In this document: piece after piece, positions 37,526-46,130 of the stretch
Layout: each line of letters opens with the position of its first letter
Position numbering within the stretch: the first letter of the stretch is position 1
Assembly: GCA_002839315.1 (NCBI GenBank)
Contig: PGXV01000001.1
Span: forward strand, 62,001 to 126,000
DNA from: Spirochaetae bacterium HGW-Spirochaetae-3
Lineage (GTDB): Bacteria > Spirochaetota > Spirochaetia > Treponematales > UBA12059
DNA: 64,000 nucleotides
Direction of reading: 5' to 3'
Made by a program: the position numbers and the translations under genes
The notes under the pieces: model-generated
Told to the model about the DNA's origin: nothing
What the model saw: only the letters and a program-made list of their open reading frames with translations
Databases searched by the model: none

Positions 37526-39286
37526 ATGCTAAAAGAATTCAAGACGCTCCTGCCGTACCTGAGGCGCTATCGCCGATCATATTGCCTGGGACTGCTGTGT
37601 CTCGTGGTGGTCGACGCGGCTCAGCTACTCTTACCCCAATTCCTCCGTAGGGCCGTCGATTCCATATCCTCCGGCTATCCCCGTCGGACGGTCGCCGCCA
37701 TAGGCCTCTCCATGGCGGCGACGGCGGCGGCCATCGCCGCCGGTCGCTTCCTGTGGCGCTACTTCATACACGGTTCGTCCAGGCGGATAGAGACGGCGCT
37801 TCGGGACAGGCTCTTCGGGAGGCTGATGACCCTGCCTCCGTCGTATTTCAACGGCACGTCCGCGGGAGACATCATGGCGCGCGCCACGAACGACATGCAG
37901 GCCATACGCATGGCTACCGGCATGGCCTTCGTCGCCTTCTTCGACGGGGCGTTCATGTCGGTGGCGATTCTCGCCGTCATGCTGGCTCAGAACCCCGCCA
38001 CCGCTCTTATAACGATAACGCCGCTCCCGCTCATCACCGTGCTCATCCTGATGTTCGGTTCCATGGTCGGAAAGCGCTTCAAGAGGGCTCAGGAGCTGTA
38101 CTCCGATATGAGTTCGGTGGCTCACGAGACCATGCAGGGCATACGGGTGGTGCAGTCCTTCGTCAAGGAAGACGAATTCGCCAGGCGATTCTCCGAGGCC
38201 AACGACGGGTACCGCAGGGCCTCGATGGTACTCGTGATGATACACGGTTTCTTCTTCCCGCTCATATCGTTCCTCGCAGGCCTGACTACGCTCCTGCTCG
38301 TCGTCGTCGGAGGCGCCGCGGTCATAGAGAACCGTATGTCGCCCGGCTCGCTGGCCGCTATGCTGTCGTACCTGGAGATGCTCATATGGCCGATGGTCGG
38401 CGCCGGATTCACGGTGAACATGCTACAGCGCGGCGCCGCTAGCCTGAAGCGCGTCAACGAGGTGATAGAGACCGACCCCGAGCCCCGGTTCGCTCCCGGC
38501 GCCGAGCCTACCGACGCGGTTCCCGTCGGAGCGGTCGGATTCGTCGACCTCGGCGTCTCGTACCCGGGATCGCTGACCCCGGCCCTCGACGGCATCAGCG
38601 TGACCCTGCCCGCGGGCCGGACCCTCGGCGTGCTCGGGAAGGTCGGGTCCGGCAAGAGTACGCTGGTAAAGACGCTATCCCGCATCGTCGAGCCGCCGCG
38701 CGGCGCCGTGACGATCGGCGGCGTCGACGTCGGCTCGTTCCAGATAGAAACGCTTCGAGCCTCGATAGGCTTCGTGCCGCAGGACAGCTTCCTCTTCTCC
38801 GATACCATCCGCGCCAACGTCCTGTTCTCTGACCCCGACCTGCCCCGCGAGCGTTTCGAGCGCGCCGTCGCGATCAGCGCGCTGGACCGCGACCTGCGGC
38901 TCTTCTCCGACGGCTGGGATACCGTCGTCGGAGAGCGCGGATTGACTCTGTCGGGCGGCCAGAAGCAACGCGTCGCGATAGCGAGGGCCCTGGCCCGGGA
39001 TCCCGAGATACTGGTACTGGACGACGCCCTGTCTGCCGTCGACGCCGAGACCGAGGAGTCCATCGTCTCAGCCCTCGTCGGCGACAGGGTCGGCAAGACG
39101 ACGATCATCGTATCCAACCGGGTTTCGACGCTACGGCGAGCCGATATCGTCGTCGTGCTCGATTCCGGCAGGCTCTCCCAGCTCGGTACCCCTGACGAAT
39201 TGGCCGCCGTAGATGGATTCTACTCCGAGATAGCGGCCCTTCAGGCACTGAGCGCGTCGTCGGTAGACTCGGGGGAGGGTAGGTAG
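37526..39286 (+). CDS. ABC exporter half-transporter with degenerate ATPase site
   Basis: A 586-residue type I exporter subunit: six membrane helices (residues about 15-310), then an ATPase domain with Walker A GKVGSGKST (about 371) and LSGGQKQR. Walker B reads VLDDALSAVD, so the catalytic Glu is Asp, and the H-loop reads IVSNRVSTL with Asn for His. Its own ATP site is therefore probably non-hydrolytic. It pairs with the next gene (start directly after this stop). I start at ATG 37526; an open frame upstream (37361) runs into the divergent tatT gene and is not credible. Substrate unknown. Confidence 0.9.
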   Translation: MLKEFKTLLPYLRRYRRSYCLGLLCLVVVDAAQLLLPQFLRRAVDSISSGYPRRTVAAIGLSMAATAAAIAAGRFLWRYFIHGSSRRIETALRDRLFGRLMTLPPSYFNGTSAGDIMARATNDMQAIRMATGMAFVAFFDGAFMSVAILAVMLAQNPATALITITPLPLITVLILMFGSMVGKRFKRAQELYSDMSSVAHETMQGIRVVQSFVKEDEFARRFSEANDGYRRASMVLVMIHGFFFPLISFLAGLTTLLLVVVGGAAVIENRMSPGSLAAMLSYLEMLIWPMVGAGFTVNMLQRGAASLKRVNEVIETDPEPRFAPGAEPTDAVPVGAVGFVDLGVSYPGSLTPALDGISVTLPAGRTLGVLGKVGSGKSTLVKTLSRIVEPPRGAVTIGGVDVGSFQIETLRASIGFVPQDSFLFSDTIRANVLFSDPDLPRERFERAVAISALDRDLRLFSDGWDTVVGERGLTLSGGQKQRVAIARALARDPEILVLDDALSAVDAETEESIVSALVGDRVGKTTIIVSNRVSTLRRADIVVVLDSGRLSQLGTPDELAAVDGFYSEIAALQALSASSVDSGEGR

Positions 39287-41416
39287 ATGGCCGATTACTT
39301 CGAGTCGGACGAGATCGTCAAGAGCTACGACGGGACGATAGTCAGGCGCATATTCTCGTACGTACGGCCATACGAGGCGCTGCTCGCGGCCGCGGCACTG
39401 ACCCTCGCGTTGTCGACCGCGGGAGAGCTCGTCCTGCCGGTGCTGGTACAGAAAACGGTCGACGAGGCCCTTATCGTTTCATGGGCGTCCGTCGATGCGT
39501 CCGCGGCGCAGGATACGCGGCTTATGGGCCTCGACATACTGGAAGGCGCGCCTACGATCCTAGGCCGCGTGTTCGTTCGAGAGGAAAGGCTCGCTTCGCT
39601 GGACAAGGACGACAAGCTGAGCCTCGAGGCCGACGGTATCCTGGACCGGGGGCCCTATTACCTGACCCGGGTCCAGGACGCGGGCGCGCTCCCGGAATCA
39701 GTGGCGAAAGCGGTCGAGGCCGGTCGCGGAACCGTCGGAAGCCCTCGCTTGTCCGACGGCTGGTTCGTCTCGCCGTCGGCCTTCTTGAGCTCCCTGGCGC
39801 CCATGGACGCCAAGGCTCTCCGGGCGGCGGATATCCGCGTCGTGTCGGTGTATGGTTGGACGTTGCTCGTCGTCCTCGTAATCGTGCTGCTATCGACCTT
39901 CGCGCAGACCTGGACGACGAGCCTCATCGGCCAGAACGTCATGAAAGATCTCCGGATGGCGCTATTCATGCGCACGAGCCGTCAATCACTGGCCTTTCTG
40001 TCAAGGCAACCGGTCGGGCGGCTCGTCACGAGGCTAACAGGCGACGTGGAGACGATCAACGAATTCTTTACGAACGTCGTAGCCTCGTTCGTCAAGGACG
40101 CGAGCATCATGGTAGGCGCGCTCGTCGTGCTCTTCGCGATGAGCCCGCGGCTCGGCCTCGTCGCCGTGGCTACGCTGCCTCCGGTGCTCGTGGCCACCGG
40201 CATATCGAGGCGAAAGGCCCGCGACGCTTTCAGGCGCCAGAGAACGTGGCTGTCCAGGGTTAACGCCTTCATCGCCGAGCATATCGCCGGAGTCGCCGTC
40301 GTCAAGCTGTTCGGGCGCGAACGAAACTCGGCCACCGAGTTCGAGGCCAAGGACGGCGAACTGATGAAGGCCAATCTCGGTGAGATGTACGTATTCGCGA
40401 CCTTCAGGCCGCTTATCGAATTCTTCTCGTCGGTATCGACCGCGATCGTGCTGTGGTTCGGCGCTGGGCTCCGCGGTAGTGGCCTCATCACGCTGGGGAC
40501 GCTGATAGCGTTCGTCAACCTGATACGCATGTTCTACCAGCCGCTCCAGGACATATCCGAGAAGTATACGCTACTACAGAGCGCGATGGCCGGAGGGGAG
40601 CGCGTATTCAAGCTCCTGGACGCCGACGAGCGCGTTCCGGACGGGAGCGCCTCGACCATATCCTCGCCTGTCCGCGGGCATATCGAATTCGACCACGTAT
40701 GGTTCGCGTACAGGGGCGACGACTGGGTGCTCAGGGACCTGTCCTTCGTCGTGGAGCCCGGGGAGACCGTCGCGATCGTCGGGTATACCGGGGCGGGAAA
40801 GAGCACGGTAGGCGCCCTGCTCGCCAGGCTGTGGGATCCGCAGAAGGGAGAGATACGCCTCGACGGCTCTCCCGTCCGGGATCTACCCCTTGCGGAGCTC
40901 CGATCCTCGATACGGCCCGTCATGCAGGACGTGTTCCTGTTCTCCGGCACCGTCGCGTCCAATATCGACCTGGGGCTTGGACTGGATCGACCGGCTATCG
41001 AGCGTGCGGCGAGGGCCGTGCGCGCGCACGGTTTCATAATGGGCCTGGACGGCGGCTACGACGCCAAGCTGGGCGAGGGCGCCGCCACCCTGTCGTCGGG
41101 CCAGCGCCAGCTCCTGTCCTTCGCCAGGGTCGTGGCCCACGACCCCACGATAGTCGTTCTCGACGAGGCGACGAGTTCCGTGGATACGGAGACCGAGCGG
41201 CTGCTTCAGGACGGCCTGTCCGGCATGATGCGCGGCCGTACGACCGTCGCCATAGCCCATCGGCTGTCGACGATACGGCACGCGGACCGTATCCTCGTAC
41301 TAGCCGACGGGAAGCTGGCGGAGACCGGCGATCATGATAGTCTAATAGCCAAAGGCGGCATATACTACAATCTCTACCGCCTGCAGTACCAAGGGGAGGC
41401 ATCGATCAGGCCATGA
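39287..41416 (+). CDS. ABC exporter half-transporter with canonical ATPase and extracytoplasmic insertion
   Basis: A 709-residue partner of the preceding subunit. TM1 (about 25-50) and TM2 (about 185-210) are separated by about 130 polar residues, a large extracytoplasmic insertion. The ATPase domain has Walker A GYTGAGKST, Walker B VVLDEATSSVD with catalytic Glu, and H-loop IAHRLSTI. The signature is LSSGQ instead of LSGGQ, as expected for the half that completes the degenerate site. The pair resembles TM287/288 and BmrCD heterodimers. It overlaps the next gene by 4 bases. Confidence 0.9.
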   Translation: MADYFESDEIVKSYDGTIVRRIFSYVRPYEALLAAAALTLALSTAGELVLPVLVQKTVDEALIVSWASVDASAAQDTRLMGLDILEGAPTILGRVFVREERLASLDKDDKLSLEADGILDRGPYYLTRVQDAGALPESVAKAVEAGRGTVGSPRLSDGWFVSPSAFLSSLAPMDAKALRAADIRVVSVYGWTLLVVLVIVLLSTFAQTWTTSLIGQNVMKDLRMALFMRTSRQSLAFLSRQPVGRLVTRLTGDVETINEFFTNVVASFVKDASIMVGALVVLFAMSPRLGLVAVATLPPVLVATGISRRKARDAFRRQRTWLSRVNAFIAEHIAGVAVVKLFGRERNSATEFEAKDGELMKANLGEMYVFATFRPLIEFFSSVSTAIVLWFGAGLRGSGLITLGTLIAFVNLIRMFYQPLQDISEKYTLLQSAMAGGERVFKLLDADERVPDGSASTISSPVRGHIEFDHVWFAYRGDDWVLRDLSFVVEPGETVAIVGYTGAGKSTVGALLARLWDPQKGEIRLDGSPVRDLPLAELRSSIRPVMQDVFLFSGTVASNIDLGLGLDRPAIERAARAVRAHGFIMGLDGGYDAKLGEGAATLSSGQRQLLSFARVVAHDPTIVVLDEATSSVDTETERLLQDGLSGMMRGRTTVAIAHRLSTIRHADRILVLADGKLAETGDHDSLIAKGGIYYNLYRLQYQGEASIRP

Positions 41417-42777
41417 ACGAGCGCATAAATTTTAATATACTCGCTCTCGTAGGAGCATCGACCGCTACCATCGTAGAAAACGCCGTTACAAGCGTCGGAG
41501 CCTGCGGTCTTCGCGTAGACGGCGGCGAGACCGCGATACAGGCGGTAGAGAGCGGCGACAAGGTCGATCTCGTGCTTCTCGACCCCGACTCCCTGTCTAT
41601 GGCTACCGCCGACGGGATAGCATTCCTGAAGGCGGCCTGCCCCAGTTGCGAGATAGCGCTCCTGCTGGGCGACCATGACATCACGATGGACGTCGAGCTG
41701 ATGCGCCTCGGCGCCTACGATTCGCTACCCAATCCCCCGTCGGTGGACGAGCTCGTATCGCTGATACGAGGGCTGATGGAGAAGAACGAGATGGAGCGCG
41801 AGAACCGCGCCATGGTAGAGGCCCTCGGGCAGGGGCGCGCCCAGACCATCATCTCGCACAGCCCGGAGATGGAGAAGGTGCTTTCGATGGCCGCGAGGGC
41901 GGCGAAGAGCGACTCCACGGTGCTTATCACCGGAGAGAGCGGTACCGGCAAGGAGCTCGTAGCCCGCGCGATACACCTCGCGGGGCCGAGGCGGCACAAG
42001 GCCTTCGTGCCGGTCAATATAGCCGCGTTGCAGGAAAATCTAATAGAGAGCGAACTCTTCGGCCATGTAAAAGGCGCATTCACCGGCGCTATGGCCGATC
42101 GTACCGGGCGTTTCGCGCTGGCCGACGGTGGGACCCTGTTCATTGACGAGATAGGAGAGGTGCCTCCGGGTATACAGGTAAAGCTCCTGCGCGTGCTGCA
42201 ATTCGGCACCTACGAGCGGGTCGGGGAGAACACTCCGAGGGATTCGGACGTCAGGATCATCGCTGCGACCAACAGGGACCTCGAGGCCGAGGTACGGGCC
42301 GGGCGTTTCCGCGCCGACCTGTATTACCGCGTCAACGTCGTTCCCGTATCGCTGCCCGCTCTCAGGGACCACCGCGCCGATATACCGTATCTGGTGGATT
42401 ATTTTATTAAGAAGTGCGCGACCAAGAACCGCAAGCCCATCAAGAGCATCACCGGCGAGGCCATGGCCAGGATCATGCGCTACCCGTTTCCCGGCAACGT
42501 CCGCGAGCTCGAGAACGTTCTGGAGCGCGGGGTCGTGCTTTGCCGCGGCGATTACCTGACCGAGACGGATATCTTCCTTCCCAGCGAGGCCGACCGCGAG
42601 GACGAAACGGCGCCGATGCTCGCCGGCGGCTACGACGAGGCGATGAGCGATTTCGAGAAAGGGTTCCTGTCCAGGGTGCTCGAACGCAACGCGCACAACA
42701 AGAGCGCCGCCGCCCGCGAACTCGGCATCAACGAGCGGCGCCTGCGATATCGGCTGAAGGTGCTGGGAATAGAGTGA
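41413..42777 (+). CDS. Sigma-54-dependent transcriptional activator with degenerate receiver
   Basis: A 454-residue NtrC-type regulator. Domains are receiver-like (1-120), AAA+ (about 140-380) with Walker A GESGTGKE, the sigma-54 loop GAFTGA and Walker B GGTLFIDEIGE, and a C-terminal Fis-type HTH (KSAAARELGINERRLRYRL). The receiver retains the Asp in LVLLDPDS but has lost the acidic pair after strand 1 (ALVGAS) and the Lys of strand 5 (LPNPP), so classical phosphorylation is doubtful. No histidine kinase is adjacent. ATGA overlap with the ABC exporter suggests they share regulation. Confidence 0.92.
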   Translation: MNERINFNILALVGASTATIVENAVTSVGACGLRVDGGETAIQAVESGDKVDLVLLDPDSLSMATADGIAFLKAACPSCEIALLLGDHDITMDVELMRLGAYDSLPNPPSVDELVSLIRGLMEKNEMERENRAMVEALGQGRAQTIISHSPEMEKVLSMAARAAKSDSTVLITGESGTGKELVARAIHLAGPRRHKAFVPVNIAALQENLIESELFGHVKGAFTGAMADRTGRFALADGGTLFIDEIGEVPPGIQVKLLRVLQFGTYERVGENTPRDSDVRIIAATNRDLEAEVRAGRFRADLYYRVNVVPVSLPALRDHRADIPYLVDYFIKKCATKNRKPIKSITGEAMARIMRYPFPGNVRELENVLERGVVLCRGDYLTETDIFLPSEADREDETAPMLAGGYDEAMSDFEKGFLSRVLERNAHNKSAAARELGINERRLRYRLKVLGIE

Positions 42778-42850
42778 TCAGTTATCTGTGATCAGTGATC
42801 AGTGATAGCGTATCTTTCACTGATTACTGATTACTGATTACTGATTACTT
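42778..42850. repeat. Short tandem heptamer repeats forming an imperfect hairpin
   Basis: Left arm: about three copies of TGATCAG; right arm: four copies of ACTGATT (42819-42846). The arms are complementary with G-U pairs around loop GCGTATCTT. It fills the whole gap between two convergent genes and is strikingly AT-rich. Probable bidirectional terminator or a dispersed repeat. Confidence 0.75.
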
Positions 42851-42852
42851 CC

Positions 42853-43443
42853 TTAAAATCCGCCCAGGAAATCGGCTCGCAGTATCTCCTCGTAGGACTG
42901 TTCGGCAACGCCTTTGGCCTTGAGCGCGTCGAATACGGCCATATCGATGTACTTTACCGCGAGCGGGCGTTCCACCGACATCCTGGTAGCCGCGTCTTCC
43001 CACACGCTCTCGCTCGGCGATAGCGCGTCGGGCTTGCCGTACTTTGACGATAGGCTCGTGAACACGGAATAGTGGTCCATCTGCTTCTCGTTGAGCGCGA
43101 ATATCATGACGAACAGCTTCCCTTCGTAGAACTGGAAGAAGGCGCGCCGTATGAAGGACAGCCCCGAGACCTCTATGAGGCTCTCGTCAGGTCGCGGCAG
43201 GAGGCTGACGTCGGGCTCTCCCCGGTACGCGAATATGCCGTCGGAGGTCAGGATCGCCTTGACCTCGTCCATCGGCATGCCGAGCTCTATTCCCCTGAAC
43301 GAACGGGGGACGGCGGGCCCCTCCGCGGTGACGGCGGCCGTTGCCTGCGATTCCTGGGCCGCGGCTATCGTTAACGCCGCCGACAGGAATAGTAACGTCG
43401 CCGTGGCTATGGCTCGTATACGCACCGAAGGGCTCCTCTTCAT
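42853..43443 (-). CDS. Small exported protein, function unknown
   Basis: A 196-residue protein with a clear signal peptide (ATATLLFLSAALTIAAAQ). The mature part begins RSFRGIELGMPMDEVKAIL, a pattern shared by small periplasmic proteins with an SmpA-like helix-turn start, then a beta-rich segment and LVMIFALNEKQMDHYSVFTSLSSKYGKPD. Its start overlaps the cyclic-nucleotide-binding gene by 4 bases, so it belongs to the K+-channel operon. No function can be assigned. Confidence 0.6.
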   Translation of the reverse strand: MKRSPSVRIRAIATATLLFLSAALTIAAAQESQATAAVTAEGPAVPRSFRGIELGMPMDEVKAILTSDGIFAYRGEPDVSLLPRPDESLIEVSGLSFIRRAFFQFYEGKLFVMIFALNEKQMDHYSVFTSLSSKYGKPDALSPSESVWEDAATRMSVERPLAVKYIDMAVFDALKAKGVAEQSYEEILRADFLGGF

Positions 43444-43946
43444 CGTGATAGCGCTATCGACAGCGCGGTTGACAGCTTGAGTACGTCGTCGTTGCCCTTG
43501 CGGACGCGCGAGCTGAGCATAGCCGCGATCCTGCGGGTCAGCGCGAGGCCGAGCCTGGGATGCTCGTCGCAGATGCGCTCGAAGGCCTGTCTCGATAGCT
43601 CGAACAGTACGCAGTCGCTGGCCGCCGTGACGGTAGCGCTCCTCGGTTCGTCCCCGAACATGGACATCTCCCCGAATACCGGAGCGGTGCCGGCCTTCAG
43701 CCTCGTCATCGACTTCTCCGCGTGACCGAACCCCCTGCCGGCTATCTTGAGCGTCAGGTTCTTCGTAACGTCGACGACGCCCTCGAGGAACAGGTACATC
43801 GTATCCGATTCCTCGCCTTCGCGCATTATGGTATCGCCGGACTTGAAGCGCGCGAAACGGCCCGAGGCCAGTATAGCCGCTGCGTCGCCGTCCGAGAGAT
43901 CGGCGACCAGCGACGCCTTGCGCAGTCTCTCCGCGTCCTTAGGCAT
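43440..43946 (-). CDS. Cyclic-nucleotide-binding domain protein without output domain
   Basis: A 168-residue single-domain protein. It has the cNMP-binding beta-roll, with FKSGDTIMREGEESDTMYLFLEG and the phosphate-binding cassette FGEMSMFGDEPRSATVTA, where the Glu and Arg that contact cyclic nucleotide are both present. No DNA-binding or enzymatic domain follows. It overlaps the K+ channel upstream by 8 bases and the exported protein downstream by 4. An in-trans regulator of the channel is an attractive inference. Confidence 0.85.
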   Translation of the reverse strand: MPKDAERLRKASLVADLSDGDAAAILASGRFARFKSGDTIMREGEESDTMYLFLEGVVDVTKNLTLKIAGRGFGHAEKSMTRLKAGTAPVFGEMSMFGDEPRSATVTAASDCVLFELSRQAFERICDEHPRLGLALTRRIAAMLSSRVRKGNDDVLKLSTALSIALSR

Positions 43947-45156
43947 GGGAACCGCCTATGACGAAGGCTACGTCGGTCTCGCCGATAACGTAATCCGGAG
44001 CCGGCGAAAGCCTCGCCTTTCCGCCTTCCGCCTGGTCGGCCCCGATGTCGATAGCCGCCTCGGCGAATTTCCGTTTTATGAAATCGTCGATGGCGCCCGA
44101 GTTGGCCGACAGTATATCGTCGAGGGTGACCGGCTTCTCCTTTGCGAGCACGCCTACGAGAACGCCGGCGCCGGCCCGCACGAACCAGTCGGACGCCTCC
44201 GCGAAGGTCTTGCCTACGAGGGACAGGGGCATCGGGCTCTGCCTGAGACGGGACGGCGACGAGAACGACAGGAGCTCCCGCGCCGCGCCGGGTAGGCCGC
44301 CGTCTTCGCTGGACGCGGACAGGAGGAATCCGGTGAATTCCCCGTGCAGCACGACGTCGTCGACCTCGGCGCGCCTCAGGTGCTGCTCGCTGTCGGCCTT
44401 GAGGATGGCCGCCCGTATCGACGGCTCCCTGGATATCGACTTGATGGCGAGCGCGGAGAGTATGGTCCTCTCGTCGGCATTCGAAGCGCCGGAGCCTCCC
44501 GATTCGTCGGGCAGTAGGAGGCACGAGCGGCATTGCTGTACCGAGGCCTTGCGCAGTATCGCCTCCTGCGTATGGTCTCCTCGGACGAATCGGAGGTCGA
44601 GGCCGGGATGCGCGGCCTTGATGGCGTCGAATCGTTCGGGTTCCATGCCGCATACGAGCACGACCGGCGTATCCGGCGACTCGGTCTCGAGCCCGTCGAG
44701 CACGGAGTCCGCGTGGGCGTTCCACCCGCAGACGACCGTATGCCCCTTTAATCGTACGTCTTGCAATCCCTTGCCCTCCCTGATACGCCTCTCGACGAAG
44801 ATAGACGCTATGGTTCCCGATACGAGCGCGCTCAGGATGACGCCGCCGATCATGAACGCCATGGCGGCCGCCTTGCCGAACCCGCTGGCGGGATACTTGT
44901 CGCCGTATCCGACGGTCGCGAGCGTGACGACCGCCCACCAGATGCCGTCGAAGGGGCTCGCGAACATGCCGTCGGCGTTGCTTCGCTCGACGAGCCATAC
45001 GGCTATGCCGAATACGGCGATAGCCCCGAAGAACGTAGCGAAAAGCGCGGTCAGGCCTGATCGCGAGATGTCGTGGATGACCGCCCTGACCGAGGAAGCC
45101 AATGGCCGTCGACGCGCCGACCGAGCGCTTTTTTTCCTGTCGTTGTCGATGCTCAT
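43939..45156 (-). CDS. Two-TM potassium channel with RCK/TrkA domains
   Basis: A 405-residue ion channel. TM1 is about residues 37-56, the pore helix WWAVVTLA leads to the selectivity filter TVGYGD (81-86), and TM2 is about 95-115. A cytoplasmic RCK region follows: VVCGWNAHADSVLDGL (a Rossmann start with GWNAHAD replacing the standard glycine pattern), then VRGDHTQEAILRKASV and a second half with VLVGVLAKEKPVTL. This resembles MthK-type channels. ATG start with weak RBS. Ligand unknown. Confidence 0.9.
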   Translation of the reverse strand: MSIDNDRKKSARSARRRPLASSVRAVIHDISRSGLTALFATFFGAIAVFGIAVWLVERSNADGMFASPFDGIWWAVVTLATVGYGDKYPASGFGKAAAMAFMIGGVILSALVSGTIASIFVERRIREGKGLQDVRLKGHTVVCGWNAHADSVLDGLETESPDTPVVLVCGMEPERFDAIKAAHPGLDLRFVRGDHTQEAILRKASVQQCRSCLLLPDESGGSGASNADERTILSALAIKSISREPSIRAAILKADSEQHLRRAEVDDVVLHGEFTGFLLSASSEDGGLPGAARELLSFSSPSRLRQSPMPLSLVGKTFAEASDWFVRAGAGVLVGVLAKEKPVTLDDILSANSGAIDDFIKRKFAEAAIDIGADQAEGGKARLSPAPDYVIGETDVAFVIGGSHA

Positions 45157-45266
45157 GCCGGTCGTCGATCCTCCGCTTCTATTTATCGGCAGGTCGGCGT
45201 TTCTCTATGAGGAGGCTTGCGTCGGGGTATCGTCGCCATATAGGCTTATTGTATCGAGGAGGCATC

Positions 45267-46097
45267 GTGGACGTAGCGTTCAAGCCGATACCGGAACCGC
45301 GCATCGTATTCGAAGGCGGCGGAATCATCGTCGTCGCAAAGCCCGCCGGCATGCACTGCGCGCCTACGGGCTCGCCCGAAGGCGACGCGGCGGGAGACCC
45401 TTCTACGCTGTGCGCATGGCTGTTCGGCCTTCGTCCGACGGCGGCCGCGATACGGGGCCGCGGCAAGGGCGAAGGCGGGCTACTGCACCGCTTGGACGCC
45501 CCGACGTCAGGGCTCGTCGCCTTCGCCTCCGACGAGGATGCATTCGCGGCCGTGATAGCGGCGGCCGGAGCCGGTAAATTCGTCAAGCGGTATAGGGCGC
45601 TGGGGGTGCCCGTCGGCTCCGGCCTCCTCGGGTCGAAGCCTGAATCCATCGCGCCTGCGGGAGTCGACGCCTCTACCTGGTCGAGGTGCCTGCGCGGTTC
45701 CGACCTCCGCCGGATTTCGGACATGCTGTCCGGGACGGCCGTCGAGAGCCGTTTCAGGCCGTACGGCCCCGGGGCCGCCCGCGTTGCCTGCTCATCGCCT
45801 GACTCGACGCCGAGCGGAGGCGGCAAGGCGTGGACCCGAGACGCCTACCGTAGCGATATCGCGGAGGCGAGGCCCTATAAAGACGGCGTGCTGGCCGAGA
45901 TCGAGCTGTCCAGGGGATTCAGGCATCAGGTACGGGCCCATATGGCCTGGCTCGGCTTGCCGCTGGAAGGCGACCGGACGTACGGCGACGGCGAACCCGG
46001 CGAATTGCGCCTGAGGGCGTATCGACTATCCTTCCCGGCGCCACGTGGGGGCGGAACCATCGTAGTCGACTTGGACGATAATGATATCGGCGCTTGA
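45267..46097 (+). CDS. RNA pseudouridine synthase (RluA/RsuA family)
   Basis: A 276-residue pseudouridine synthase. IIVVAKPAGMHCAPT and the catalytic block LLHRLDAPTSGLV (catalytic Asp after HRL) are visible, followed by the family end motifs RGFRHQVRAHMAWLGLPLEGD. I start at GTG 45267, which has GGAGG upstream; earlier in-frame ATGs give a Cys/Arg-rich extension unlike the family. The middle (about 140-210) carries a low-conservation insertion. Target RNA unknown. Confidence 0.85.
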   Translation: MDVAFKPIPEPRIVFEGGGIIVVAKPAGMHCAPTGSPEGDAAGDPSTLCAWLFGLRPTAAAIRGRGKGEGGLLHRLDAPTSGLVAFASDEDAFAAVIAAAGAGKFVKRYRALGVPVGSGLLGSKPESIAPAGVDASTWSRCLRGSDLRRISDMLSGTAVESRFRPYGPGAARVACSSPDSTPSGGGKAWTRDAYRSDIAEARPYKDGVLAEIELSRGFRHQVRAHMAWLGLPLEGDRTYGDGEPGELRLRAYRLSFPAPRGGGTIVVDLDDNDIGA

Positions 46098-46130
46098 TAA
46101 TACCGCCGAGGGCATGTAGGATTGCGTATT

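Noticed and set aside
42778-42850. Heptamer array as a CRISPR
   Set aside because: Units are 7 bases, without spacers, and no cas genes are present.
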